From NCBI RefSeq assembly GCF_003568845.1, contig NZ_CP030126.1, positions 2,011,001 to 2,075,000 on the forward strand: a stretch of 64,000 nucleotides of DNA, in the 5' to 3' direction. This stretch comes from Indioceanicola profundi. GTDB lineage: Bacteria; Pseudomonadota; Alphaproteobacteria; Azospirillales; Azospirillaceae. Below, piece by piece: positions 8,848 through 18,489 of this stretch (position 1 is its first letter; each line of letters opens with the position of its first letter). The position numbers and the translations under genes were made by a program. Under the pieces are notes generated by a model. The model saw only the letters and a program-made list of their open reading frames with translations. It had not been told where the DNA came from and made no database searches.

Positions 8848-8872
8848 CCGCGGCAAGGCTTGCTTGCCGCGG
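8848..8872 (+). terminator. Hairpin between the deacetylase-like gene and xseB
   Basis: A perfect 10-bp inverted repeat (CCGCGGCAAG / CTTGCCGCGG, 5-base loop) begins 25 bases after the stop. No U-run follows, so it may be an attenuating or RNA-stabilising hairpin. Confidence 0.5.
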
Positions 8873-8918
8873 TATGTCCGCCCTATTGTCCGCCTTTCCA
8901 AAACCTGCCTGACGACCG

Positions 8919-9164
8919 ATGACCGACCTGCCTGCCGATATCGCCCAGATGTCCTTCGAGGACGCCCTTGCGGAGCTTGAGCGCATCGTGCGCCAGTTGG
9001 AGGAGGGCAAGGCCAAGCTGGACGACGCCATCCGCCATTATGAGCGCGGAACCCTGCTGAAGCGGCATTGCGAGTTGAAGCTGCGGGAAGCGCAAGCCAA
9101 AATCGATCGGATCACCGTCGCCGCCGATGGAACGGTGGGCGCCGAGCCCGCCCGCCTGGACTGA
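8919..9164 (+). CDS. xseB: Exodeoxyribonuclease VII small subunit
   Basis: The 81-residue protein has the diagnostic core SFEDALAELERIVRQLEEG followed by LDDAIRHYERGTLLKRHCE of XseB. With XseA it forms exonuclease VII, which degrades single-stranded DNA to oligonucleotides. It heads the conserved alphaproteobacterial run xseB-ispA-dxs, which combines DNA repair and isoprenoid synthesis; the ispA start is 46 bases downstream. Confidence 0.95.
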   Translation: MTDLPADIAQMSFEDALAELERIVRQLEEGKAKLDDAIRHYERGTLLKRHCELKLREAQAKIDRITVAADGTVGAEPARLD

Positions 9165-9210
9165 CGCGCCCGGACCTTCCGCCCTGCCGCTCCACCTGCC
9201 GGATATGTAG

Positions 9211-10110
9211 ATGCCCAGCCTGCCGAAATCCCTGCAAACCGCCATGGCGGATACTGTCGAGCAGGTGGAAGCCGCGATCGACGTGCTGCTGCCCCGGACC
9301 GATCTGGCCGAGGCCAAGCTGTATGACGCCATGCGCTACGGTTGTCTCGGCGGCGGCAAGCGGCTGCGCCCTTTCCTGGTGATGGAGAGCGCGCGCATGT
9401 TCGGGGTGAACCCGGCCTGCGCCCTGCGCACGGCCGCGGCAGTGGAGTTCATCCATTGCTACAGCCTGATCCATGACGATCTGCCGGCCATGGACAATGC
9501 CGATCTGCGGCGCGGCCGCCGGACGGTTCACCTGGAATTCGACGAGGCGACGGCGATCCTGGCCGGCGACGGGCTGCTGACCGCGGCGTTCGAGATCCTG
9601 TCCGACCCGGAAACGCATGAGGACCCGTCCGTTCGCTGCAAGCTGGTGGCGGCGCTGGCACGCGCCGCCGGCCCGCGCGGCATGGTCGGCGGACAGATGC
9701 TTGACCTTATCGCGGAAACGACCACCTTCGACATCGGCGCCATCACCCGGCTGCAGCGGATGAAGACCGGCGACATGATCGCCTTCTCCGCCACGGCCGG
9801 CGCCATCCTGGGCAGGGCCAGCCCGGCGCATCTGCATTCGCTCCAGGCCTATGCCCACGATCTGGGTCTGGCCTTCCAGATCGCCGACGATCTGCTGGAC
9901 GTGGAAGGCACCGAGGAGGAAACCGGCAAGCCCGTTCAACGGGACGAGCAGGCCGGCAAGGCCACTTTCGTCTCCATCCTGGGGGTGGAGCGGGCGCGCG
10001 ACCAGGCCGGCCGGCTGGCCGAACAGGCCTCTCGCCATCTGGAGATATTCGGTGACCGTGCGGATATGCTGAAAGAGGTCGCCCGTTTCGTGGTTGAACG
10101 GCGGACTTGA
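9211..10110 (+). CDS. ispA: Farnesyl/geranyl diphosphate synthase
   Basis: The 299-residue trans-prenyltransferase has the GGGKRLRP segment, the first Asp-rich motif DDLPAMD (D89-D95) and the second Asp-rich motif in FQIADDLLD (D226-D230), the metal-binding sites for condensing isopentenyl and allylic diphosphates. Length and context between xseB and dxs identify IspA. An alternative in-frame ATG at 9244 exists, but the upstream start fits family length. The product feeds quinone, hopanoid or carotenoid and undecaprenyl synthesis; Dxs from the next gene supplies the start of the pathway. Confidence 0.95.
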   Translation: MPSLPKSLQTAMADTVEQVEAAIDVLLPRTDLAEAKLYDAMRYGCLGGGKRLRPFLVMESARMFGVNPACALRTAAAVEFIHCYSLIHDDLPAMDNADLRRGRRTVHLEFDEATAILAGDGLLTAAFEILSDPETHEDPSVRCKLVAALARAAGPRGMVGGQMLDLIAETTTFDIGAITRLQRMKTGDMIAFSATAGAILGRASPAHLHSLQAYAHDLGLAFQIADDLLDVEGTEEETGKPVQRDEQAGKATFVSILGVERARDQAGRLAEQASRHLEIFGDRADMLKEVARFVVERRT

Positions 10111-10161
10111 AGGTTGCCGCCACGCATCCACGTGTTTTGAGTACTGGAAGGAAACTTCACC

Positions 10162-12084
10162 ATGGCGCAGTCCAAGACGCCGCTGCTCGATCAGTGCCCG
10201 ACGCCGGAGAAGCTGCGCAAGCTGGCCCCATCCCAGCTCCGCCAGCTGGCCGACGAGCTGCGGGCGGAGACGATCGACGCGGTGTCCGTCACTGGCGGGC
10301 ATCTGGGCGCAGGGCTGGGCGTGGTCGAGTTGACCGTGGCGCTGCACTATGTGTTCAGCACGCCGGCGGACCGGCTGATCTGGGACGTCGGGCACCAGTG
10401 CTATCCGCACAAGATCCTCACCGGACGGCGTGACCGCATCCGCACCCTGCGCATGGGCGGCGGTCTGTCCGGCTTCACCAAGCGGTCGGAGAGCGAGTAC
10501 GACCCGTTCGGCGCCGCCCACAGCTCCACCAGCATTTCCGCCGGCCTCGGCATGGCGGTGGCGCGTGACCTCGCGGGCCGCCGGAACAATGTCATCGCCG
10601 TGATCGGCGACGGCTCCATCTCCGCCGGCATGGCCTATGAGGCGATGAACAATGCCGGGGCGATGAACAGCCGGCTGATCGTCATCCTGAACGACAACGA
10701 CATGTCCATCGCGCCGCCCGTGGGCGCGATGAGCGGGTACCTGTCCCGGCTGATCTCCTCCAAATCCTACCGGGGCCTGCGCGATCTCGGCAAGCAGGTG
10801 GCCGGCGTGCTGCCGCGCCCCTTGCAGACCGCCGCCCGCCGGGCGGAGGAATATGCCCGCGGCATGGTCACCGGCGGCACCCTGTTCGAGGAGATGGGCT
10901 TCTATTATGTCGGCCCCATCGACGGGCACAATCTCGACCACCTGCTGCCCATCCTGGAGAACATCCGGGATGATGAGGGTGACGGGCCGGTCCTGATCCA
11001 TTGCGTCACGCAGAAGGGCCGCGGCTACGCCCCGGCGGAGGCGAGCGCCGACAAGCTGCACGCCGTCAGCAAGTTCGACGTCATCACCGGCGCCCAGACC
11101 AAGGCCAAGGCCAATGCGCCGAGCTATACCAAGGTCTTCGCCCAGAGCCTGATCTCCGAGGCGGGCCGCGACCCGCGCATCGTGGCGATCAACGCCGCCA
11201 TGCCGTCCGGCACCGGGCTGGACCTGTTCGAGAAGGCCTATCCGGACCGCTGCTTCGATGTCGGCATCGCCGAACAGCACGCGGTCACCTTCGCCGCCGG
11301 CCTGGCGACGGAAGGGTTCCGGCCGTTCTGCGCCATCTATTCCACCTTCCTTCAGCGCGCCTACGATCAGGTCGTGCACGATGTCGCCATCCAGAACCTG
11401 CCGGTGCGCTTCGCCATCGACCGGGCCGGGCTGGTCGGGGCCGACGGCGCCACCCATGCCGGCAGCTTCGATGTCGCCTATCTGGGCTGCCTGCCCAACA
11501 TGGTGGTGATGGCCGCGGCGGACGAAGCGGAGCTGGTGCATATGGTGGCCACTGCCGCCGCCTATGATGCCGGCCCTATCGCCTTCCGCTATCCGCGCGG
11601 AGAGGGTGTCGGCGTCGACATGCCGGATCAGGGCGTGCCGCTGGAGATCGGCAAGGGCCGCATTGTCCGCCAGGGCGCCAAGGTCGCCATCCTCTCCCTC
11701 GGCGCGCGTCTGAAGGAGGCGCTGGTGGCGGCTGAGGATCTGGCTGCCCGCGGCCTGTCCACCACCGTGGCCGACGCCCGCTTCGCCAAGCCGCTGGATG
11801 AGGAGCTGATCCGCCGGCTGGCGGCGGAGCATGAGGTGCTGATCACCATCGAGGAGGGCTCGGTCGGCGGGTTCGGCAGCTTCGTGCTGGGCTTCCTGGC
11901 CAATAACGGCCTGTTGGAGCATGGCCTCAAGGTCCGCACCATGACCCTGCCGGACGTGTTCCAGGACCATGACACGCCCGAGAAGCAGTATGAGGAAGCC
12001 GGCCTCACCGCCCCGCACATCGTGACGACGGCGCTGAAGGCGCTCGGCATCGACCAGGCGAAGCCCCAGCCGGCAAGGGCCTAA
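10162..12084 (+). CDS. dxs: 1-deoxy-D-xylulose-5-phosphate synthase
   Basis: The 640-residue thiamine diphosphate enzyme condenses pyruvate with glyceraldehyde-3-phosphate, the first step of the MEP isoprenoid pathway. It shows the N-terminal [17 protein letters not shown] block, the ThDP/Mg motif starting at GDGS (G149-G151), the catalytic glutamate in GIAEQHAV (E371) and a C-terminal transketolase domain with [10 protein letters not shown]. The ATG is preceded by AAGGAAA. It lies 51 bases after ispA, so the two are probably co-transcribed. Its stop codon overlaps the end of the convergent HEPN gene by 4 bases. Confidence 0.97.
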   Translation: MAQSKTPLLDQCPTPEKLRKLAPSQLRQLADELRAETIDAVSVTGGHLGAGLGVVELTVALHYVFSTPADRLIWDVGHQCYPHKILTGRRDRIRTLRMGGGLSGFTKRSESEYDPFGAAHSSTSISAGLGMAVARDLAGRRNNVIAVIGDGSISAGMAYEAMNNAGAMNSRLIVILNDNDMSIAPPVGAMSGYLSRLISSKSYRGLRDLGKQVAGVLPRPLQTAARRAEEYARGMVTGGTLFEEMGFYYVGPIDGHNLDHLLPILENIRDDEGDGPVLIHCVTQKGRGYAPAEASADKLHAVSKFDVITGAQTKAKANAPSYTKVFAQSLISEAGRDPRIVAINAAMPSGTGLDLFEKAYPDRCFDVGIAEQHAVTFAAGLATEGFRPFCAIYSTFLQRAYDQVVHDVAIQNLPVRFAIDRAGLVGADGATHAGSFDVAYLGCLPNMVVMAAADEAELVHMVATAAAYDAGPIAFRYPRGEGVGVDMPDQGVPLEIGKGRIVRQGAKVAILSLGARLKEALVAAEDLAARGLSTTVADARFAKPLDEELIRRLAAEHEVLITIEEGSVGGFGSFVLGFLANNGLLEHGLKVRTMTLPDVFQDHDTPEKQYEEAGLTAPHIVTTALKALGIDQAKPQPARA

Positions 12085-12464
12085 TCGCCCGGAAGGCTCA
12101 GAAAGCGGCGGACTTCAGCGATGAAGGCCGCCGCATTTTCCAGATGTGGCTGCACCTCCTCCAGGGAGAGCTGCCGTCCGGAATAATCGGCATCCTGCCG
12201 GAGCGCGAAGGCGTAGCTGTACATTTCAAAATAGCCGACCGCGATGTGGCCAGGTTTGACGAAGTTCTGAGCGAACATGGTCCGCACGCCGGCATGCGTT
12301 CTGGGCGTGATGCCGATGGAGAGCAGCGCTGCGGATGCGCCGTGGAACATCGCGTAATAGGCGCGGCTCAATCCGATGTCGGCGAATCCGCCTTCAATGT
12401 TATAGCGGGCCGCTTCCAGATTACGCTTCCCGATCGCAAGCAGGTCCTCGACTGTCAGCGCCAA
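12081..12464 (-). CDS. HEPN domain protein, probable toxin of an MNT/HEPN pair
   Basis: The 127-residue all-alpha protein contains the HEPN motif R-x6-H as R34 to H41 in SRAYYAMFH, the ribonuclease-type catalytic signature of HepT-like toxins. It also has the usual paired-helix layout with FAQNFVKPG and a downstream segment containing Tyr residues. It lies 2 bases after a minimal nucleotidyltransferase gene on the same strand, the order found in MntA/HepT systems where the nucleotidyltransferase neutralises the toxin by AMP transfer. Some such proteins lack toxicity, so toxin activity is inference. Confidence 0.85.
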   Translation of the reverse strand: MALTVEDLLAIGKRNLEAARYNIEGGFADIGLSRAYYAMFHGASAALLSIGITPRTHAGVRTMFAQNFVKPGHIAVGYFEMYSYAFALRQDADYSGRQLSLEEVQPHLENAAAFIAEVRRFLSLPGD

Positions 12465-12466
12465 GT

Positions 12467-12784
12467 TCAGATCCTCACGCCTTCGTGCATCACATTCCGA
12501 TAGAATGCGTGGGAAAGCTCCACATCCGCCGATGTACGCATCACAGGCGTAATCGCCACGCCGTGCCGGATATCCAGTGCCGTGGTCAGGTGAACGACCC
12601 GTTGCAATTCCCGGACGGTGTCGAACGGCTCCCTCAGCACAACGAGCACGTCGATATCGCTCTCCGGGCCGGAATCGCCGCGGGCTTGGCTGCCATAGAG
12701 GATGACGCGGTCCAGCCGGTCGCCATACAGCTCCTCGAGCCCGGCCTTCAATTCATCCAGGATGGGGCGGATGCGTGGGTTCAT
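12467..12784 (-). CDS. Minimal nucleotidyltransferase (MntA-like antitoxin)
   Basis: The 105-residue protein contains the signature G-S-x10-D-x-D as G31, S32, D43 and D45 in YGSQARGDSGPESDIDVLV, the pattern of the DNA polymerase beta-like nucleotidyltransferase family used by AMP-transferring MntA antitoxins. I prefer the ATG at 12784 over an in-frame start 36 bases upstream, because it gives the usual short N-terminus and follows GGGA. The HEPN partner follows after 2 bases. Together they form a plausible MNT/HEPN toxin-antitoxin pair at the 3' end of dxs. Confidence 0.85.
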   Translation of the reverse strand: MNPRIRPILDELKAGLEELYGDRLDRVILYGSQARGDSGPESDIDVLVVLREPFDTVRELQRVVHLTTALDIRHGVAITPVMRTSADVELSHAFYRNVMHEGVRI

Positions 12785-12827
12785 GGTCCCAGGATAACAC
12801 GGCCGCCCCTTCCCGCGCACGGCCCGT

Positions 12828-15100
12828 TCAAGCCCCGATCAGCCGCCCGGCGGCACAGGCCGGCATGGGCCGGCCGAACAGGAAGCCCTGGAGGAAGCCG
12901 CAGCCGAGCCGGGTGAGTTCATCGGCCTGCGCCGCCGTCTCCACCCCTTCCGCCACCACTTCGATCTCCAACTGCTGGGCCAGGGCCATCATGGTCCGCA
13001 GGATGGTGCGGCTCTCGAACCGCTCGATCATGCTCTTCACAAAGGCCCGGTCGATCTTCAGAAAATCGAAGGGCAGAGTCTGGAGATAGCTCAGGTTCGA
13101 GTAGCCGGTCCCGAAGTCATCCATGGACAGCCGGATGCCGAGGTCGCGCAGCCCGGACAGAACCAGCGCCGCATGGTCGGGGTCGGAGATGATGGTGCTT
13201 TCCGTCACCTCCAGCTTCAGCCAGGAGGGATCGACGCCACATTCCTCGATAACAGTCTGGACCCCCTCAAGGAAGCCCGGCTCTGAAAGCTGGGCGGCGG
13301 AGATGTTGACGGACACCCAGGGGCGGTGCCGGGGCGACGCCCTGTGCCACGCGGCCGCCTGCCGCGCCGCTTCGCGCAGCACCCAGCTTCCGATGGGAAC
13401 GATCAGCCCGGTCTCCTCCGCCGTGGGGATGAAGGCGGCCGGGGCGATGGTGCCCCGCGTCGGGTGGTTCCAGCGGATCAGGGCCTCCAGCGCCACCACC
13501 TGCCGGTCGGCAGCATTGACGATGGGCTGGTAATAGAGCTCGAACTGGTTCTGCTTCAGCGCGGCGTTGAGTTCGATGGTCAGCCCCAGCCGCCCAGGCG
13601 CCTCGGCCTCTCCAACCACCACCTCCGTCAGCCGGCCGAAGGTCCGCTTGGCCTGCTGCATGGCGTCCTCCGCCCGCGCCAGCAGCTCCTCCGCATGCAG
13701 CCCTGCCTTGCCGCACCAGGCGAGGCCGGGGATGGCGAGCGGATGTACCTCCCGCCCGGCCAGCATGATGGGCGCGCCCAGCGCCGTTGCGATTTCCCGC
13801 AACCGGCCGCGGGCCAGCTCGATGGGCAGGCCGGGCAGCAGCACCGCGAACTGGTCGCCGCCGATGCGGGCGCAGAGGCCGGGTCCGCCCGCCGCCGCGG
13901 CCAGCCGTTCAGCCGTCGCCGCCAGCAGCCGGTCCCCCAGGACACGCCCAGCTCGTGATTGATGTCGCGGAACCGGCGCAGGTCGATGGTGGCGACGGAG
14001 CAGGCATCGATCGCTCCGGCCGCCATGCGGGCAAGCTGGGCATCGATGGCAGCCACGAAGCCGGAACGGTTCAACAGTCCGGTGGCGCGGTCATGGGTCC
14101 GGTCCTTCACCAGCTCGTCGAAGAGCAGCACATTGTCCAGCCCCACCGCGATCATGCGCAGGAACAGCTCCAGCAGCTTCCGTTCCGCCTCCAGTCCGCT
14201 GCCGTCCGCCATCGGAGACGGCGCGTCGCCGGCATGTTCGGCGTGGAGTACGCCGACCACCCCGCGCGACACCCGGACATGCAGGGTCATCCAGCCTTCG
14301 CCGGAACCATGCTCCCCCGCGGCCAGGCAGGACAGGATTCGCCGCCGCTGCTCCGGGCCGATGGCGGCAGCCAGCAGGCCGGGCGGAATGCGTTCGTCCG
14401 TGGAGGCCAGCAGACGCGGCTCCACCGGCCCCGCCGGTTCCGCTCCCTCCCCAGCCTCTTCCCCCAGGGCCGCCATACAGAGCAGGACGTCCCAGTCCCC
14501 GCCCAGCAGATTTCGGAACTGTCTCACCGCGCCGCTGGCGAACCTGTCCGGGCATCGTTCCCCGAACAGGGCGGCCGTCGCGTCGAGTACCTGTTGCAGG
14601 CCGCGCCGCCCCCGCTCCATCCCGCAGACCTGTTCATAGCCGCGCAGGGCGACCAGAACAGTGGTGGCAAGGCGTTGAGAGGTAAGCTCAACCTTTGCAC
14701 GATAATCATTGATGTCATAGGCAGCCACCACCGACCGTTCCGGCGCCTGCCCCGCCTGACCGGTGCGCAGGACGATCCGGACCAGCCGGTTCCCGATCTC
14801 CTCGCGGATGCGGCGCGCGAGCTGGAGGCCGGCATCGTCCGTCTCCATGACCACGTCCAGGAGGATCAGCGCCAGATCCGGCGTGGCGCGGACCATGGCC
14901 TCTCCTTCGGCGGCGGAATGGGCGCTCAGGAACTCCAGCGGTCGGCCGAAGGGACACAGCCCGCGCAAGGCGATGCGGGTAACCTGGTGTACCTCGGGGT
15001 CATCGTCGATGATCAGAACCCGCCATGGCGCAACGTCGGCGACCGGCAGGGCTTCCACCTCCGGCGCCTCCGGCGCGAACAGCAGCTCGTCATCGGTCAT
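12828..15100 (-). pseudogene. Receiver-DUF3369-GGDEF-EAL protein, broken by a frameshift
   Basis: Read as one gene, this encodes about 757 residues: a receiver domain (LIIDDDPEVHQ, phospho-Asp in LLDVVM, Lys in YRAK), a DUF3369 sensory domain, a GGDEF domain and an EAL domain. Reading frame is lost in a run of five C at 13934-13938; adding one C restores the frame in ...GVSWGDRLL. The upstream part is 13939-15100 and the downstream part 12828-13933. The GGDEF signature is IGGDQF, so cyclase activity is doubtful. The EAL domain keeps ALEALIRW, EVTEST, DDFGTGYSN and EGVE, so it could hydrolyse c-di-GMP if made. Sequencing error is possible. Confidence 0.8.
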
Positions 15101-15271
15101 CACAACCCCCGGTACGTATTACCTCTTTCTAGCATAGCCGAAAGGGGTTGTCGCCATCCCGTATCACAGCTCCGTCCACAAGCTGCCCCGGGATCGCCAC
15201 TTGCCCCATTACAGGGCGGTGCTTAGGTTGCGCCCACGCTCCCTCCTCGACCCGATGAGCCGGCATCCCGC

Positions 15272-17836
15272 ATGGGTAATCTCGTCCACACCCTTTTCGC
15301 GCTCGCGGGCCTGCTGGCGGTCGTCAGCTTCCTGCCGCCGCTGGCCCAAAGGCTGCGCCTGCCCTATACGGTGCTGCTGGCCGTCGTCGGCGTGGCCATC
15401 GGCACGGCTATCCATCTGGGCCGTCAGACCTATGGCCTGGGCGCGCCGGTGCTGGACGTGGAACTCAGCGGACTGGGGCCGGTTGGCGATTTCCTGGCGG
15501 CGCTGGGGGATTTGAAGCTCACCTCCGCCGCCTTCCTGCACATATTCCTGCCGGTGCTGCTGTTCGACATGGCCCTCTCGGTCAATGTCCGCCGCCTGAT
15601 GGACGACCTCTGGCCAATCCTGCTGCTGGCCGTGGTCGCGGTGCTGCTCAGCACCGCCATCTCGGGCCTGGGCATGTGGGGGGCGTGGTATCTCTGGAAC
15701 GGCGTCTGGTCCACGCAGGAGCTGGTGGTCTGCCTGATGCTGGCGGCCATCGTCGCCACCACCGACCCCGCCGCCGTTGTCGGCATCTTCCGCGACCTCG
15801 GCGCGCCGCGGCGGCTGTCGATCCTGGTCGAGGGCGAAAGCCTGTTCAACGACGCCGCCGCCATCGCCCTGTTCACCTTGCTGCTGGGCATGGTCACCGC
15901 CGGCGCGGCCGGCGCCAACGGGGCGGACATCGGGGCCGCGGCCGTGGCCTTCCTGGTCAAGTTCCTGGGCGGTCTTGCCGTGGGCTATGTGCTGGGATGG
16001 GTGGCCATGATGGTGGTGACCCCGCTGCACGACCAGCCGCAGGCGGAGATCACGGTCACCGTCAGCCTCGCCTATCTGGCCTTTATCGTCGCGGAAACCT
16101 ATGCCGGCGTGTCCGGCGTGGTGGCCGTGGTCACCGCCGGGCTCGTCGTCTCGGCCGAGGGGCGGACCCGCATCAGCCCGGAAAGCTGGGGCGGGCTGCA
16201 GCAGGTGTGGAGCCAGTTGGGCTTCTGGGCCAACTCGCTGATTTTCATCCTGGCCTCCATGCTGGTGCCACCCACCCTGATGGGGGCGACCTGGGGGCAT
16301 GTGCTGATCCTGGCCGCCCTGATCGTCTCCGCCCTGGTGGCGCGCGCCCTGGTGATCTACGGCATGCTGCCGGCGCTCACCGCCGTAGGGGCTGCCGACC
16401 GGATCAGCAACCCGTACAAGGCGGTGATGCTCTGGGGCGGGCTGCGGGGCGCCGTGTCCCTCGCCCTGGGGCTGGCGGTTTCGGAGAACCAGGCCGTCTC
16501 GGACGATACGCGCAGCCTCGTCGCCGTGGTGGTCACCGGCTTCGTCCTGTTCACCCTGTTCGTCCAGGGCACCACCCTGCGTCCCCTGATCCGGCTGCTG
16601 GGCATCGACAAGCTCTCCCCGCTGGAGCTGATCCTGCGCAACCGGGCGCTCGGCCTGTCGCTGGGCGACGTCCGCAAGGAGGTGGAGCGGACCGCCAACG
16701 ACTTCCACATGGACCCGGCCCCGGCCGTGCAGCCCCTGCTGGAGCGCGGGGCGGAACTGGCGCAGGAGCAGTTGGACCTTGAAGCGCGCCACGGCGGCCT
16801 GTCCGCGGACGACCGCATCTATATCGGCCTGTCCACCCTGGCCCGGCGGGAGGAGGAGCTGTATCTGGACCTGTTCCGGGACGGAGTGATCTCCCGCCGG
16901 ATCGTGCAGATCCTCACCACCCAGGCCGGTCGCCTGCAAGATGCGGTGAAAACGGGCGGACAGTCCGGCTACGTCAAGGCCTCGGGCAAATTCCTGCGCC
17001 TGTCGCGCCGGCTCCGCTCCGCCCTGCTGCTGCACCGCCGGTTCGGCATCCAACGCGCCCTCGCCGCCCGGCTGACGGAACGTTTCGCCATGCTGCTGAC
17101 CCTGCGGCTGGTGCTTCAGGCGCTGCTGCGCTTCAATGGGGAGCGGCTGGCCCCCATGCTGGGCCGCGACGCTGCCGCAACCCTTTCCGGCCTGCTGGAG
17201 CGGCGACAGATCGCCGTGGAGGAGGCGCTGGAGGCGTTGCGCCTGCAATACCCCACCTATGCCGAAGCGGTGCAGGAGCGCTATCTGGCCCGCGCCGGCC
17301 TGCGCTTCGAGGAGCGGTCGCTGAACCTCCTGTTCGAGGAGGCGCTGATCAGCCGCGAAATCCTCCAGGACCTGAGCCGCGAGCTACGCGAACGCAGGCG
17401 GGAGGTGGAGCGGCCGCCGGCACTGGACCTGGGTCTTTCCACCTCCGAGCTGGTTGACCGCGTCTCCCTCTTCTCCGGCCTGCCGGAGGACCGGCTGAAG
17501 CGGATCGAGAAGCTGTTCCGTCCCCGTCTGACCGTGCCCGACGAGATCATCGTCCGCCGCGGCGAGCGGGGCGACTCCATGTATGTGGTCGCCTCCGGCG
17601 CCGTGCTGGTCAAGGTGCCCGGACTGGCCCATCCGGTGCGGCTGGGCAGCGGCGACGTGTTCGGGGAGATGGCGCTGCTCTATGACGAGCCGCGCAACGC
17701 CGACGTGATCTCGAGCGCCTATTGCCGGCTGCTGGTTCTCCAGCGGCGCGATCTGGCCCGCCTCTTCGAGGAAGACCCCGCCCTGCGCGCCCACTTCTAC
17801 GACGTTGCCGTCCGGCGACTTCCGAGGGCAGGCTAG
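15272..17836 (+). CDS. CPA1-type Na+/H+ antiporter with C-terminal cyclic-nucleotide-binding domain
   Basis: The 854-residue protein starts with about 12 transmembrane helices of the monovalent cation:proton antiporter-1 family, including the ion-binding ND pair (N193-D194) in EGESLFNDAAAIALF and the TTDPAAVVGIF motif. A roughly 300-residue cytoplasmic alpha-helical region follows. The last 120 residues form a cyclic-nucleotide-binding fold, with the phosphate-binding cassette GDVFGEMAL (E799) and Arg in DEPRNAD (R808). Such fusions resemble SOS1/NhaP-type exchangers gated by nucleotide or pH. No clear ribosome-binding site precedes the ATG. Confidence 0.9.
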   Translation: MGNLVHTLFALAGLLAVVSFLPPLAQRLRLPYTVLLAVVGVAIGTAIHLGRQTYGLGAPVLDVELSGLGPVGDFLAALGDLKLTSAAFLHIFLPVLLFDMALSVNVRRLMDDLWPILLLAVVAVLLSTAISGLGMWGAWYLWNGVWSTQELVVCLMLAAIVATTDPAAVVGIFRDLGAPRRLSILVEGESLFNDAAAIALFTLLLGMVTAGAAGANGADIGAAAVAFLVKFLGGLAVGYVLGWVAMMVVTPLHDQPQAEITVTVSLAYLAFIVAETYAGVSGVVAVVTAGLVVSAEGRTRISPESWGGLQQVWSQLGFWANSLIFILASMLVPPTLMGATWGHVLILAALIVSALVARALVIYGMLPALTAVGAADRISNPYKAVMLWGGLRGAVSLALGLAVSENQAVSDDTRSLVAVVVTGFVLFTLFVQGTTLRPLIRLLGIDKLSPLELILRNRALGLSLGDVRKEVERTANDFHMDPAPAVQPLLERGAELAQEQLDLEARHGGLSADDRIYIGLSTLARREEELYLDLFRDGVISRRIVQILTTQAGRLQDAVKTGGQSGYVKASGKFLRLSRRLRSALLLHRRFGIQRALAARLTERFAMLLTLRLVLQALLRFNGERLAPMLGRDAAATLSGLLERRQIAVEEALEALRLQYPTYAEAVQERYLARAGLRFEERSLNLLFEEALISREILQDLSRELRERRREVERPPALDLGLSTSELVDRVSLFSGLPEDRLKRIEKLFRPRLTVPDEIIVRRGERGDSMYVVASGAVLVKVPGLAHPVRLGSGDVFGEMALLYDEPRNADVISSAYCRLLVLQRRDLARLFEEDPALRAHFYDVAVRRLPRAG

Positions 17837-17875
17837 CAGCCGTCGGTCAGGCGGCCCCCCGCCGATCCTCCAGCG

Positions 17876-18250
17876 TCAGCTTGGCAAGTAGCCGGACCTG
17901 GTTTCGCCGGCCGCCTGTGCCAAACTGTCGAGCCGGCGCAATACCCGCCGTGGCAGAGAGACATTGATCCGCTCCACCGTGTCGTCCAGCAATGCGGGGT
18001 CGACAGTCATGAAGCCGAATGTCCAGCCTTTGAAATCCGGGTTCGCACGGATCGCGTCCAGTGACGAGGGGGCCGGAACAGCGGTGACGGCATCCAGGGC
18101 CGCGTCGACCCAGGCCGCCGCAGCCTCCTCGGCAGCTTGAATGGCTTCGTCCAGGCTTTCGCCGGCCGAGAAGCACCCTGGCAGATCGTGCACTACGACG
18201 CCAAAAGCTGTTTCCCCGCTGCCCGGTTCGATCGCGATGGGATAGCGCAT
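17876..18250 (-). CDS. hicB: HicB family antitoxin, C-terminus altered by a frameshift
   Basis: The protein has the HicB partial RNase-H-like fold (PGCFSAGESLDEAIQAAEEA) and a ribbon-helix-helix DNA-binding tail (RINVSLPRRVLRRLDSLAQ). In the current frame it ends in GETRSGYLPS at residue 124. A second frame continues smoothly as LAKLTLEDRRGAA to a stop at 17847, so one base appears to be missing around 17881-17892 and about 12 residues are lost or replaced. HicB neutralises HicA, and with its tail represses the operon. Whether the truncated form still works cannot be told from sequence. Confidence 0.82.
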   Translation of the reverse strand: MRYPIAIEPGSGETAFGVVVHDLPGCFSAGESLDEAIQAAEEAAAAWVDAALDAVTAVPAPSSLDAIRANPDFKGWTFGFMTVDPALLDDTVERINVSLPRRVLRRLDSLAQAAGETRSGYLPS

Positions 18251-18260
18251 CGACCCCTCC

Positions 18261-18440
18261 TCAGAGCCTCGCCTGCATGCGGATCGCCGTCATAAGCCCG
18301 GTCCCGAGGTCTTTCTTCGGGTGCGGTACAACCAAGTGGCCGGGACGATCAGGATGTTTGAAGACGTGATGGGACCCGCGGACCCGATCCGGCATCCAAC
18401 CTGCTGCTTTCAACTCGCGTATCAGGTCCGCGCCCCTCAT
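18261..18440 (-). CDS. hicA: HicA family mRNA interferase toxin
   Basis: The 59-residue protein matches the length and pattern of HicA: LIRELKAAGWMPDRVRGSHH with the catalytic His (about H24), followed by FKHPDRPGHLVVPHPKKDLG. HicA has a double-stranded-RNA-binding fold and cleaves mRNA. The start at 18440 gives the family-typical N-terminus; in-frame codons up to 18 bases further upstream look like extension. hicA precedes hicB on the minus strand, as usual for this system, with a 10-base gap. Confidence 0.9.
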   Translation of the reverse strand: MRGADLIRELKAAGWMPDRVRGSHHVFKHPDRPGHLVVPHPKKDLGTGLMTAIRMQARL

Positions 18441-18489
18441 GGCGCACATCACACACACGCCGCTTTGCCCCAGCTAGCCGGGGCCCGCC

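Noticed and set aside
9112-12018. Very long minus-strand open frame (968 codons) opposite ispA and dxs
   Set aside because: It is the antisense of two clearly identified genes, has a His/Gly/Asp-rich composition typical of antisense in GC-rich DNA, and no recognisable domain.
15209-17248. Minus-strand open frame of 679 codons opposite the antiporter
   Set aside because: Antisense of a well-defined membrane protein; Gln/His/Gly-rich composition.
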